Part shown: piece after piece, positions 45,796-56,975 of the stretch
Position numbering within the stretch: the stretch's first letter is position 1
How the letters are laid out: each line of letters opens with the position of its first letter
NCBI GenBank assembly: GCA_014607495.2
Contig: CP053149.1
Location: forward strand, 186,001-250,000
DNA from: Carposina sasakii
Lineage: Eukaryota > Arthropoda > Insecta > Lepidoptera > Carposinidae
DNA: 64,000 nucleotides
Direction: 5' to 3'
Made by a program: the position numbers and the translations under genes
Notes under the pieces: model-generated
Database searches by the model: none
What the model was told of the DNA's origin: nothing
Seen by the model: the letters and a program-made list of their open reading frames with translations, nothing else

Positions 45796-46977
45796 CATTA
45801 TTTAATTTATATCCTTTATTTATCCTTTGGCCCGCGACTTAATCACCACGATCCAATCCAGCCATAATTGACTATTGTTCGAAATGCTTTCAGGTTACTC
45901 AATAAATTCCAATGCGGAGTAATTAGCTGTTTTAAATTTGTACTGGAATAATGCTGGGGCTTTGTTTGATGTTCGATTTGAAGTTGGATCACAAGATACC
46001 TATTTACTAGCTGTGTTAGTTCATCAAACACATTATAATTTGTCAAATCTTTAGTTTCGCATCATATAACTAAAGAAAAGCAACGGTTGTATGAACATAG
46101 TTTCCTCTGCCTTTCCTTAATTTTTTGGATTTTCCCAATGTTTCCATTCATCATCATCATTTGTTATTATCATCATTCACAAACTGAGAAATCATATCAC
46201 TGAATATAAAGCTGCATGGACTTAGTTTCCTTTGCTTATCCTTAGTTTTTGAGGATTTTGCCGGATATTTCCATTGATTAGCGATAATATCAGGTATATT
46301 TGAATTTGCACATAACCACTTCCTGGGTCTTTGACGTTTGATTTTGTGACGCACGCTACTCTGACGTAATGAGACAGGTCAGGTAAGTAGGTCAAGTGCA
46401 AATGGAACCTATTCGGGCACCCGCACTACTTCTTCATGCAAAACTGCATATTGACAGTGGGTTAGACCATTTGTAAAGTGTGCACATAACTATATAATCC
46501 ACATGATTGTGCCTACAGCCATGTTTATACATCATGGGTTATACTAAAAAGAATACATTTTATAACTTAGACAAGCTGTCAAATGTCGTGTTTACCATGC
46601 GTAACTTTACACGCGGTTTATTAGTGGCATCGTATCAGAACATTCCCCTTTATGATGAGCATTCCTTTGTTTTCCAACATCATTTCCTTTTCTTTTTGAA
46701 GTGGGGCCTAAGAAAACATCCTTACTCCAAATTACTTCTTGTTCCTCTACGGATGAAGTGATTTTACCCTATAAAAACGCAAACACCGGAGTAGATTCAA
46801 TATCTTGAACTGCTCAAGTGAGGTCACCCAGGAACGAGTTGCCTAAAAAAATAATACTGAGGACAAGGTATGTCTTTCTAGTCTTTTGGAAATGTATAAA
46901 CAAGAAATCGCTTTTAGCATATTTATTTTCTTCTTTATCCGGAATGAGTTTAAATTCGATTTTTTTATATATTTATA

Positions 46978-47143
46978 TATTATGTTTTTTCTTAAGTTAG
47001 GTAGCATGTACGTACATACTGACCCTCGTCTGATAACTCATAGCGACATTGTGGCAGTGATGGAATGACGAACTGTTTCAAATTTTCATGGTTTGTCTTT
47101 CATGGTTTATTTTAGTCGACGACAAACTTTTGATTTCAGAAAA
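46978..47143 (+). repeat. Direct repeat, left copy
   Basis: Nearly identical to 48317-48470 over TATTATGTTTTTTCTTAAGT, TAGCATGTACGTACATA and then ATTGTGGCAGTGATGGAA through GACGACAAACTTTTGATTTC. In the middle this copy carries TGACCCTCGTCTGATAACTC, a reversed piece of family A. The other copy instead has ATAGTTATAATAAGCAC. Confidence 0.75.
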
Positions 47144-48229
47144 AAACCTTCTTATTTCACAGGAATTAACTACCGCTCTACTAAGTATTAAAAAATATAT
47201 AAATAATTACCCACCATTATTTATATTTCAAATAAATATATACTATTTGTGCACACAAACCAAATAGTATTGGGTGAAATTAATTAAATTTAAATGAAAA
47301 AATTCAAAAATTCACCATTGGGCTGAAATATTGATAAATTAGTAAAGAAAAACAAGGATGTATGCAACAACATATTCCATTGCCCACAAAAACAAAAATT
47401 GTTATTGACATTGACAAGCCACTACATGGCTAAGGTTACTGTTTATTTATTTATTCTAGCCAATGAGTTTAATAGCGGACGAAAATTCAACCTGTTCATT
47501 TAATGCATTCCTACACCATATTTGGCTATCAAAATCTAACTGTTCCAGGGCTAGCTAGAGAGTAACGTATACAGACTAAAAAACTGTGACGTCATCTTAA
47601 TCCAATATGGCGGACTTTGAAACTAAAAGTGTTTGAAAATCTGATTTTGAAACAGATTGTTTAAGCAAATGAGTTCTTGATATTAACTTGGCAAGTTACG
47701 ACCTTGCAATAATGATTTGAATAGATGAACAGACTTACAGTTACCAGGTGCAAAACTATAAACTCCTGATTTTTTATCAAAATATTTGTTTTGTGTTAAT
47801 TAATCTATTTAAAGAAAAAAGTCTTTTAAAAACAAGCCACCAAGATTTTATTTCAAATGATTTTGCTAATCATTTCTGAGATATAAAAATATGGTAAACT
47901 ACCAGTAAAATATTTACTGTTAATTTATAACCTCTATTTCAAATTTACAACATTTGTTTACACAAAATGTTTTTCTTTTTATCAATGAGGTTATAAATTA
48001 GTTGTCGCACTATATCCATTTGATCTGGCTATTTGTAAGTACTCGTATTTACTTTCTTAACATTTTAAAGTTATTAAAGTCAAGGTGTTAGGCCGTGCAG
48101 GACTGAGTATGCTGCAGCTTATGTTGACATGGATGGAAAGAATCGGGGCACCGGGGCGAACCCTTTGTATATTACTCCGTATGTACTCTTCTCACGAAGC
48201 TCTGGAAGGGTCGATGGATTTCTCATCGA

Positions 48230-48316
48230 TATGTGCAAGTGCCTGTTGAACAATATGGGAAAATCTGAAACATCCACAAAGTGGATGTAGCCCGGTGGTG
48301 GGCGCAATAGTGAATA
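48230..48316 (+). repeat. Family A fragments in a mosaic
   Basis: GTGCAAGTGCCTGTT, then 40 unrelated bases, then GCCCGGTGGTGGGCGCA and ATAGTGAAT. These are family A 3' blocks in correct order, but with the intervening family A sequence replaced. The segment directly abuts the right direct repeat. Confidence 0.55.
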
Positions 48317-48470
48317 TTATGTTTTTTCTTAAGTTAGGTAGTATGTACGTACATAATAGTTATAATAAGCACATTGTGGCAGTAATGGAATCACGAACTG
48401 TTTCAAATTTTCATGGTTTGTCTTTCATGGTTTATTTTAGTCGACGACAAACTTTTGATTTCAGAAAAGG
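48317..48470 (+). repeat. Direct repeat, right copy
   Basis: Second copy of 46978-47143 (see there). The two copies differ mainly by a swapped internal block of 17 versus 28 bases. Confidence 0.75.
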
Positions 48471-48943
48471 ATTTTTTACCTAAATTTTTCGTAGTTATTT
48501 TTGAAGTAAAATCCTCTATTAGAAAACAATAAAAAACTGTTGTAAATATAAAGATTTTTATACCTTCGAAATGTATAGTATGAATAAATCAAATCATTGT
48601 AAAAAGAGTAATAAAAAGCTGACTGCATTTCAAGAATTCATATTTCAATCTTCACCCATCTCACTTATAGCTTCGGATATAGTAAAGATGTTTATGAGTT
48701 CAAGTGCAGCGGACAAAATATGAGAGCAGTGTGAGAGATCTTCTTTATGAATTTTATTGTGATATGCATAATGATCGTTTGGCTTAGTTGTGACCTTACC
48801 TGTCCTGGGCTTGCATCCCGGTAGATGCGAATGAGTCATGGATATTTCTATACTTATCTATGTATTTTGCTCCAAATATATGTAGAGATACATGGTAATA
48901 ATATTTCATCATATCTGAGATACAAATTCTTATTTCAACTTAC

Positions 48944-49103
48944 ATTTGACGCGAAAGTGCAGCTCATTCGAGACGGTCTCCCCCTCAGCATTGAGCGCGG
49001 AGCAGGCGTACCGTCCGCTGCTGAACCGCGTCACCTTCTGCAGCACCAGGCTCTGGTTGCTGTGGAACACGCGCGCTGTTGCGTTCTGCGCCACGCTCCG
49101 GTC
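48944..49103 (-). CDS. Sidestep-family protein, exon 1 of those in view (end of an Ig domain)
   Basis: This 160-bp exon has acceptor CGTTGTTTCCAG and strong donor TGTAAGTTG. It reads DRSVAQNATARVFHSNQSLV, then LQKVTRFSSGRYACSALNAE and GETVSNELHFRVK, plus one base. The SSGRYACSALNAEGE motif (Tyr32, Cys34) is the F-strand of a C2/I-type Ig domain. Its B- and C-strand half must be encoded further right, beyond the window. NAT (7-9) and NQS (16-18) are sequons. The split codon joins exon 33318-33507 to give FRVKYAPSC, the inter-Ig linker typical of Sidestep proteins. Drosophila Sidestep members bind Beaten-path proteins on axons; the exact paralogue here is not resolved. GC-rich relative to the introns. 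Confidence 0.93.
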
Positions 49104-49527
49104 CTGGAAACAACGTATTTATACGTGAATGATGATAGGCCAATGGTTTGGACGTGCGCCTTCCAGGAAGGTGGTATTCCAGTACATGGAATATCTCCTT
49201 AGGTGAAAGGTACCATTGTATTTAATTAATATATTTAGTTTTAAACTGTAATTTACTGCTTATGGGTATAGGTAGATAGAAGGGGTATGTTAACTAATAA
49301 CCCAAATTCAAATGTAAATTTTTCATAATTTTATTGCATTACCGTTCCTAGATAGTTTAGGAATGTGTCCATTATTCACATTATAAGAAAAAAAAATATT
49401 TGAGTAGCTAACGAGCAATGGTTTATCTCCTTAAAATGAAAGCGCTACAATTCATAATCATAATATAAATTCACAAGGGTACGTGATGAGAAAATAAACG
49501 TAGACGTAAAATTCAATAAATCTCAAA

Positions 49528-49545
49528 AAAAAAAAAAAAAAACAG
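49528..49545. repeat. A-rich homopolymer
   Basis: Run of about 18 A. It may be the tail of an old retroposed copy, although no body is recognisable beside it. Confidence 0.5.
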
Positions 49546-49844
49546 TATTTTAGAGGATAACCGTTATAACTCTTTATTGAGCTTAATAAATAAAGCTTTT
49601 TGAAATAATAATGAGCAACTGTCGTTATGAAACCATTCGCACGTCAATCTGAATACTTTATTGAAAGCCATTCACATAAAAATTCAACTCACAGCTCTAA
49701 TTTATTTTTAAAAACAATATCTCTGTAAAAGCTACCCACCATACAATTAAATATTCAAGAGTATAGAAGCCGTGTCTATTATAGAAAAAAATCAAATAAA
49801 TAGTTCAATTCTCAGTTTAACTGACGCAGCCTAACTATCTGTTT

Positions 49845-49945
49845 TACAATACATACGGTTGTGTTCTCAAAAATGCAATGTAGCATGAACAGCAAGATCG
49901 CAAAGGGGATCCTGCAGCCACGTTTAGCATAACTTGTCTTTAACA
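49845..49945 (-). repeat. Interspersed repeat family I, reversed fragment
   Basis: Contains ATACGGTTGTGTTCTCAAAA, AAGATCGCAAAGGGGATCCT and CCACGTTTAGCATA, the reverse of the blocks in 29760-29840 and 62065-62255. Confidence 0.5.
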
Positions 49946-50048
49946 CCATTAACCCCACCAAGTTGTTACCTCATCACCTAAGAAGATGTCCCTGTTACAG
50001 CATGCAAGGAATGAAATGCAGCTAATATATTCCTATACATAAAATATA

Positions 50049-50771
50049 CAGGGTGATTTTTGGTCGTCAATGTTCCCGAAAACTACGGAATCTCCTCATC
50101 ATCACGATCATTTTTCTCCATGGAAGCATACCTGGGAAGTGTCTGGTTTCCAAAATATTAGGGTCCAAAGTTGAGTAAATAGACTGCGTTTTTCTGCATA
50201 AATGCACATAGACGCGCGTAGCAGGATTTTTTCACGAAAAATAATTTATATCTGTCTATAAAAAAACTAACATAAACACTAGACACTATAAATTTCGCAC
50301 GATCAAGGAATTTAATTTTTTTTTTTCTAATTTTTTTTTTCCCAGCATTTTTTTTGGCATAAACTTACTTTATTTCATGTATAGAATACCCTATATATAC
50401 AGGATGTTTTCTTCGTTGCCACCCTTAACGAAGGATACGTACTCTATACATCAAATAAAGTAAGTTTATGCCAAAAAAATACTGGGAAACGATGTAAATT
50501 TTTTTTTTTATTATTACTTGATCGGGCGAATTTTATAGTGTCCAGTGTTTATGCTAGTTTTTTCATAGTCAGATATTAATTATTTCTCGTGACAAAATCT
50601 TGCTACACGCATCAATGTGCATGCAGAAAAACGCAGTCTAATTACTTAAATTTGGACCCTAATGTTTCGGAAACCAGACACTTCCCAGGTATGCTTCCAT
50701 GAAGAAAAATGATCGTGATGATGAGGAGATTCCGTAGTTTTCGGGAACGTTGACGACCAAAAATCACCCTG
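50049..50771. mobile_element. Family D, 723-bp foldback element flanked by TATA
   Basis: Two arms (50049-50386 and about 50436-50771) are inverted copies of each other with few changes. They surround a roughly 50-bp centre with ACAGGATGTTTTCTTCGTTG. Ends are CAGGGTGATTTTTGGTCGTC and its inverse. TATA borders both sides (50045-50048 and 50772-50775). The copy at 62262-62575 is a single arm that ends in ...ACATCCTGTATA, so the unit element is about 320 bp with CAGGRTG termini. This one is a head-to-head dimer. No transposase. TA-type insertion suggests a Tc1/mariner-like MITE. Confidence 0.8.
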
Positions 50772-51204
50772 TATAGTGAAGTCCCGCATCAACACAGGTT
50801 AAGTTTAAGTATTAATAAGTAAAGTGTAAAAAAATGTCGAGGGACAAGAGAACCGCTCCCCAGGTACGTTCAGGAAAGGCTCACGGATACCAAAATTAAA
50901 TTTTTACTAATGAAGTCTCAACGAACCGACAAACAAAAGTGTTTGCCTCTGCCGCTGTTGTTGAAGGGACAAAAGGGAAAATTAAAAAAGACATTCAAGA
51001 GCTGCGTGAAATTAAAAGGGGACTTTGCGTAAGTTAACCCCGAGATATTGTTGTATTAATGCACACTGACGTTAATAAGAAGTTATTTTTGTTTGTACAG
51101 AAAATTGTTTTAGGTGAAATTTTATTGTGAGTATTTATGATGTTGATTTGGAGGAACATAGAACATGTTTTAATTTCTATGTTTTCGGGTAAAATTTAAG
51201 GTTT

Positions 51205-51330
51205 AGTAATCGGGGCTTTTATGTTCCCGCGCATGGGGTAAGGAACTCGCCCGATAGGCTCTATGTATTTCGTCCCCGGTATGGAATCTCCCTTATTGAA
51301 GGGGAAACACAACCATTTAGTGTATGTCTA
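51205..51330 (+). repeat. Interspersed repeat family I, fragment
   Basis: Contains CGATAGGCTCTATG, GTCCCCGGTATGGAATCTCC and GGGGAAACACAACC in the expected order for family I. Confidence 0.4.
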
Positions 51331-51708
51331 AAGGTATGTTTAATTGAATAAGACAAATTAGGAACTTAAAAGGTCAAATCATAGATCGGACACGTGCTTC
51401 CAAAACACAACTACATGATTTGCATAAACGTCAGCAATGACTTGCTCCTGTCGCGAGTGCTGCGTGACTGTAATCACTATCCGGGGCACTGTACATTTTC
51501 ATGTCACTTAAAATATCACGATTTTGTTATGTAACACCCTCCCTCGCAATACAAAACAAATGGGTGTAGAACGAAGTAAATTGCCATTGTCATGTGTCCT
51601 AAAATATTGCATTGCATTAAAATATAATAAATTTATAGTAAAGTTAATGTTACACAACGCAACTCTCATACAAATGCCACCATATATATATTAAGAAAAG
51701 AAATCTAC

Positions 51709-52360
51709 AAGGTGATTTTTGGTCGTCAACGTTCCCGAAAATTACGGAATCTCCTCAAAACCCAACGCATCATCACGATTAAAAAATATATAAATAATTA
51801 CATTTTTCTCTATGGAACAAACCAAATAGCATACCTGGGAAGTGTCTGGTTTCCAAAATATTAGGTTCATTTAAAAGTCCAAAGTTTCAAAATCTCCAAC
51901 TGAGTAGACGAATGCCCTTTTCAATAGACTAACAAAACTGCGTTTTTCTGCATAAATATACATTGACGCGTGTAATTAATCTATTAAACTCATTGCAAAT
52001 AAATAAATAAACAGATTTTTTTCACAATAACAATTTTTGAGAAATAATTAATATCTGTATATTAAAATAATTGCATAAACAGTAGAGGGTATTAATTCTA
52101 GAATGTGTTGGGTTTTAGAGGTTCATAGTAATTAGTGGTTTACTATAAATTTCGGCCGATATGTAGATTATTTATCAAGTAATTTAAGGTGCTCGGGTCT
52201 GGTTTCTCAAGAAAAATCAAAAAAGGGCCCGGTGGTGGGCGCATTTACATTGCCACCAAGCCAAAAGTTTCTCAGCATTTTTTTGGCATAAACTTTCTTT
52301 ATTTGATGTATAGAGTACGTACCCATCGTTAAGGGTGGCAACGAAAACACATCCTGTATA
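51709..52360 (+). mobile_element. Family D copy interleaved with foreign blocks, including family A
   Basis: A complete family D unit is present in order from TACAAGGTGATTTTTGGTCG to ACACATCCTGTATA. It is broken at some 15 places by inserts of about 6-85 bases. From 52085 on, the inserts are successive family A blocks in their own correct order: GTTGGGTTTTAGAGGTTCAT, then ATGTAGATTATTTATC, then GGTGCTCGGGTCTGGTTTCT, then GGGCCCGGTGGTGGGCGCA. Between them run D blocks (ATAAATTTCG, AAGTAATTTA, CAGCATTTTTTTGGCATAAA). Such zipping of two sequences is not what transposition produces; see findings. Confidence 0.7.
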
Positions 52361-52374
52361 ATCATAAAGACTCA

Positions 52375-52745
52375 TAAAGAAGCTCAGGATCGCACAGCGA
52401 CTAATGGAGAGATCTATGCTTGGGATCTCTCTGCGTGATAGAATCAGAAATGAGGAGATCCGCAGACGTACAAAGATCACCGACATAGCTCAACGGTCCG
52501 GCAAGCTGAAGTGACAATGGGCAGGGCACATAGTTCGAAGAACTGATGGCCGATGGAGTCGGAAAGTTCTAGAGTCGGAATACCACGTATTGGCAAACGC
52601 AGCGTGGGAAGGCCACCCGTGAGGTGGACGGACGACCTTGGCCAAGGTCGCAGGCGTCGGTTGGATGCAGGCTGCTTCCGACTGGTCGGAGTGGAGGTTG
52701 TTGGGGGAGGCCAATGTCCAACAGTGGACATCCCAGGGCTGTAAA
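52375..52745 (+). pseudogene. RTE-type LINE reverse transcriptase, C-terminal remnant
   Basis: Plus-strand frames give KKLRIAQRLMERSMLGISLR, DRIRNEEIRRRTKITDIAQR, then an in-frame TGA, QWAGHIVRRTDGRWSRKVLE and, after a frame change, GKRSVGRPPVRWTDDL. This is the same LINE class as 29845-30305. It ends near GTCCAACAGTGGACATCCCA. Dead copy. Confidence 0.85.
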
Positions 52746-52916
52746 TGAAGTCTATAGTATGCGTGTTGAGTAACAGCATACAGGTTATGTCTATCAGAAA
52801 TCTATACATGACGCATAATCTACCTACCTAAAGTAAAAATATAATTTGAATTAAGTATTTTTCCTTATTAGAAGTCTGTACATCAAATAAATTCATTGGT
52901 ACAGGCCCGTGACTGG

Positions 52917-53110
52917 GATATACAGGATGTTTTTTCGTTGCCACCCTTAGAGAAGGGTACGTACTCATTACATCAAATAAAGTATATATAAATATAGAGA
53001 AATACAGATTGCCTATGTAATCTTCGTGGGTGGGAGTGCACCGCACCAGCGCTCCTTAGGACGAGCCGCCAGTGGTATCCAGTGTTTATGCTAGTTTTTT
53101 CATAAGACAG
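52917..53110 (-). mobile_element. Family D, reversed, with replaced interior
   Basis: Starts ATATACAGGATGTTTTTTCG and continues to ACATCAAATAAAGTA. An 85-bp unrelated block with GCACCGCACCAGCGCTCC follows, and family D resumes at ATCCAGTGTTTATGCTAG. It breaks off near 53110. Confidence 0.65.
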
Positions 53111-53738
53111 ATATTCATTCGAAGGAAGTTCGTAGTAGGAAATACCTCTATATTCGGTCCGATACTTTGTTTATCGTCACTTCAGGGTAGACCTCATGTG
53201 CCTTCAGCCCTTACCCTGTCACTTATTACTTGTCAACACCTTTATGTTATATGTTGCATGTTTGTCGGGTAGACTGCAGGTTATGAGGTGTGTAACACAT
53301 CAATCTTCCGCGGGACACAACAGGTGAGTCCGACGTTTCATTATAGCTCCTCGTACCACCTACCCGCACCCTGACTGCACCTTCCCCCCTTATCTCTACG
53401 GAACTACCAGTCGTTATATACTTGCATTTGAGGAGCACTGTATGCTTTAACAACTTGCAGCTCTAGAGACTACACTGATGGTTTTCAGTTCGAAACAACA
53501 AACAAATGGGTATTGTAAAGTTGAGGTTAAAACGAATTTCAGCGACTCTGGGGTTAATAATGCACGGTATATATGTGAGATTTATCTCATTGTGATATAT
53601 TTCTGTAGTCTATCAAAGTGAAGTTGTTACATTTACATCCTTTGTCGACTTTAAGAGCAATCTTAAGATATGAAGTTTGTATTACCTGGATAAAACTTAA
53701 CATACATTTTTTGTGTTCATAGACTACAAAATATATTT

Positions 53739-53855
53739 ATCTAGTCCCACATTAAGATCCCTAAGGGGCTGTATCATATCAACGTTTGCCAGGATTCGAA
53801 CTCAGGACCTATGGCGTGGCATGCAGATATACCAACTGCACCAATCGGTCATCAC
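53739..53855 (-). mobile_element. SINE family B, internally deleted
   Basis: Contains CTAGTCCCACATTAAGATCC, then AGGATTCGAACTCAGGACCT and CCAATCGGTCATCA. About 110 bases of the body are missing compared with 26930-27164. Confidence 0.65.
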
Positions 53856-55717
53856 ATGTTTTTCAAAGTAACGTTTTTCATGAGCGAGGAATTATTAATG
53901 TTGCTTACCTTTCTACCTATGAACATTAAACCAAACCTTTCTAAAAATAATATAAAAGCAGCGCAACAACCAGTGTTACTAATTTGGGTGTTAATAACAA
54001 AGTTGCACCGCATTGCGAGAGCGTGCGACCTGGGTCCCAATTCATGTATCATTCGACATAGACAAATCTCTATCCCACCTTCGCATTGTCAAAAAGTTAT
54101 TAGATTTTATTTAAAGCCAAGCTTCTAACTTGACACGCCTTAACTCTACAAGGTCTAACTTCACGAACTCTACGCCTCACTCAAAATATGTCAAAGTATG
54201 TGCCTTACCCGTTTCGTGACATTCACATTAGGTACTTTTCTATTATAAATTATTTCTTGTAGTAACGAAACAGCCAGACCAGATACTTGATTTTGGTTGT
54301 TAATAAAAGTATGGTGACGGATATTTGTGAAGCTGTGATTAGCAATATATCTCAATACTTAATCAATATTATTTAAAAAAACATTATTTCTGTACTCTAT
54401 CCGCAGGATCTGACTCAGGATTTCTTTTTTTTAGTCCTTAGCTGTCATCCATAGTTGTAGATTATAATTTTGTCTTTATGATATTAGATATTGTAATAAT
54501 AATTACACTTTTTCGATATTTATTCTACTCGTACTTGGTAAAATTAACTAATGTAACTTTTTATTTATTTAACAAATGTAATTACATATACATATTATGT
54601 CGATGGGCGCTAGAATAGGTTCGTAAAAAGTTGCCTAGCCGCCGACACCGCGTGACGTCACACCTCCGAAAACTCTCGCGTATGGAAACAAGTGGTTGGG
54701 TTCCGAGTTTGATTATTGAGTACACATAGAGCTGCCACGATGACAAAAAAAAAACAAATAAATAGGTTTGACAGCAAATTTATTTTAGATTTTTTAGCAC
54801 ACTATAAAATACTGCATCTGCTAAGATCAGAAAATCTTATATCTTATTAGCTGAATGTAGAATAATGTCCTTTTTCGTACTCCCAACTAAGTATGCAAGA
54901 AGTATTACAAGAAGATTGGTTGAGTAAATAAAGATTAAAGTAACAAACAAAATAACAAACAAACTTTATTTTGCAGTTCTAATACTAGTTGGGATAGGTT
55001 TAGTTTGTCAACTATTTCAAAACTTGATGGGGCCCATTTTGATTAAAAACTCAATCCAACATATTTAAACAATAACTTAGTACTGTTACAATGGACACCA
55101 AGCTACTTTCAAGCCCTAAAAATAAAGTTAAAACTAAAATATGACTAAAACAATATTTTCTACCTTCTAGGCAACTAAGGTAACTATAGAAAAGGTCTTT
55201 CAATTATATTTAAAACACCTTTCCCCGAGACGCGAAGAAAATATTTGTACTCGTAATGCTAATAAATATCTGACAAAGATAGAGTCACTAACAAGGGTTT
55301 CATGCATTGAACGTGAGCTTACGTAAGTCTTTATGAATTTTTAAAGCTTTTATAGCGTGCTTACATTGTAGTACTCCGTAGAATTCTATAATGCTCTGTC
55401 ATGTGCGTTTTATGACGGCCAATAAAATTCACCCAAATTGCCGTCAAATACGTTTAAGCATAAACGATGGCATAATTTAGGTTTGCCTTATACTCGTATA
55501 TGTTGAGTAGAATGCTTGTTGCATCTCATTTTAAAAAGTAAATTCAATGCACGCGGCCGTTTGTTACGAGTATCTATGAATTATAAAATCCCGTGCTAAT
55601 GCGAGGTTTCGTTGGAATACACCGGCTGTCGTAAGTCTTGACTTAGGAACTCAGGGGCGTTCCCATAGGCGATGGGCTCACATTTTGTTACTTATATTGT
55701 TCATAAAATATGTTAAT

Positions 55718-55928
55718 CTTCTATGCTGCTCTGGGAGTGAAAAAAAAAAAACGTATAATACTACAGCTGCTTCTCTTCCCGGACATACTGTACAAGTCAG
55801 TAGAGGGACAAGAGGGTTTTGGTATTTTGTAGGCGATGGGCTGGCTACCTGTCACTACTAACCGAACTTGTACATCTCAACTATACCCTCAAAATTGGTC
55901 AGAAGTGGTACCATGTGGTTTTATCGGC
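55718..55928 (-). repeat. Interspersed repeat family C, fused to family D
   Basis: Runs from TTCTATGCTGCTCTGGGAGT to CCATGTGGTTTTATCGGC and then changes abruptly into family D without the usual GGGATAAAGGCGTGAT tail. Confidence 0.65.
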
Positions 55929-56187
55929 TTGATCGGCCAAATGTATAGTATCCAGTGTTTATGCTAGTTTTATCATAGACAGATATTAATTATTTTATCG
56001 TGATAAAATCTTGCTACGCGCGTATATGTGCATTTATGCAGAAAAACGCAGTCTATTTATTCAACTTTGGACCCTAATATCTTGGGAACCAGAAACTTCC
56101 CAGGTATGCTTTCATGAAGAAAAATGATAGTGATGATGAGGAGATTCCGTAGTTTTCGGGAACGTTGACGACCAAAAATCACGTGTA
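55929..56187 (-). mobile_element. Family D, partial
   Basis: Contains ATCCAGTGTTTATGCTAG, GCAGAAAAACGCAGTCTA, CTTCCCAGGTATGC and ACGTTGACGACCAAAAATCA, the right arm of the 50049-50771 element. The terminal CCCTGTATA is lost. Confidence 0.7.
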
Positions 56188-56772
56188 AAATAATATGACC
56201 AATCAAAGCACAGTCTAAACCGCTGATCTTATAGACCTCAAACTTGCAAGGTGTGTTTTGTATTAGCATTGGAATCTAATAAATAAATTCTAAAATCCTG
56301 AAGTAAAATCTAAAAGAAACGTTATCAGTCGAATCAAATAAAACCCGAAGCTAAATAGCACAATCAAGTGTAATCCAAAATATATTCTATAACAACATCT
56401 TTCACATAATATCCTGTCATCCCAGAAGGAGTCACGTGTATCACCTAGTCGCACATTTCACCACAACCAGCACAGTTTAATATTTCCCCCTCGAACCTCA
56501 ATATTTGCGCGCTACATTCCGCATTCCGTCTCCGTCCAGCGCACGTGTCCTTTGCGACACTTACAGAACTATCATGCAGTTTTAGAAACGGTTCTAATAT
56601 AAAGTATGTTATTGTTTAAAAACACGTAAATATAGGATATGACAGAGTCTGGATATCATACCACATCATTGTCTAAAACGAAACATAACATATAATCATA
56701 TTTATGTATAGTATATAAAATATCGTACTAAAATTAACTTAAAATGTAAAGACCTGTTTACATAATACTCGT

Positions 56773-56800
56773 ATGGTCTCCTTTAGTTAAAGGAGACCAT
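56773..56800. repeat. Perfect 13-bp hairpin with 2-nt loop
   Basis: ATGGTCTCCTTTA (56773-56785) and its exact reverse complement (56788-56800) are separated by GT. It stands just left of a family F SINE. Confidence 0.65.
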
Positions 56801-56809
56801 TTATTTGAT

Positions 56810-56975
56810 ATAATTATTAATAAAGAAATGGAAAAAAATCTTCACCCGGGTGGGAATCGAAAGCTCTTACCATTGACCCGGTACAATTACTCGGATGACG
56901 AATTTTACCATCTCTTTTTTAAATGACATTATTGGCAACGTTATTTTTTCATCCCGATAGCTATACACAAGCCAA
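56810..56975 (-). mobile_element. SINE family F, internally deleted
   Basis: Shares AATCTTCACCCGGGTGGGAA, CGAAAGCTCTTACCATTGAC and CTCGGATGACGAATTTTACC with 44340-44515. The middle of the tRNA-like part, including the B-box side of the T loop, is lost. Confidence 0.65.

Larger units (their letters stand above)
33508..48943 (-). other. Large intron between Ig exons (15,436 bases)
   Basis: Bounded by donor TGTAAGTTG at 48943 and acceptor TTCCCAG at 33508, with matching phase 1. Repeat-poor from about 33.8 to 38.4 kb, apart from a 33-bp piece of family C near 33744. That stretch has GC-richer unique islands at 34080-34200, 35630-35790 and 36930-37090. Repeat-rich from 38.4 to 48.5 kb. Confidence 0.85.

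Noticed and set aside
48825..49202. 125-codon plus-strand open frame
   Set aside because: It overlaps, on the opposite strand, the well-supported Sidestep-type Ig exon with good splice sites.
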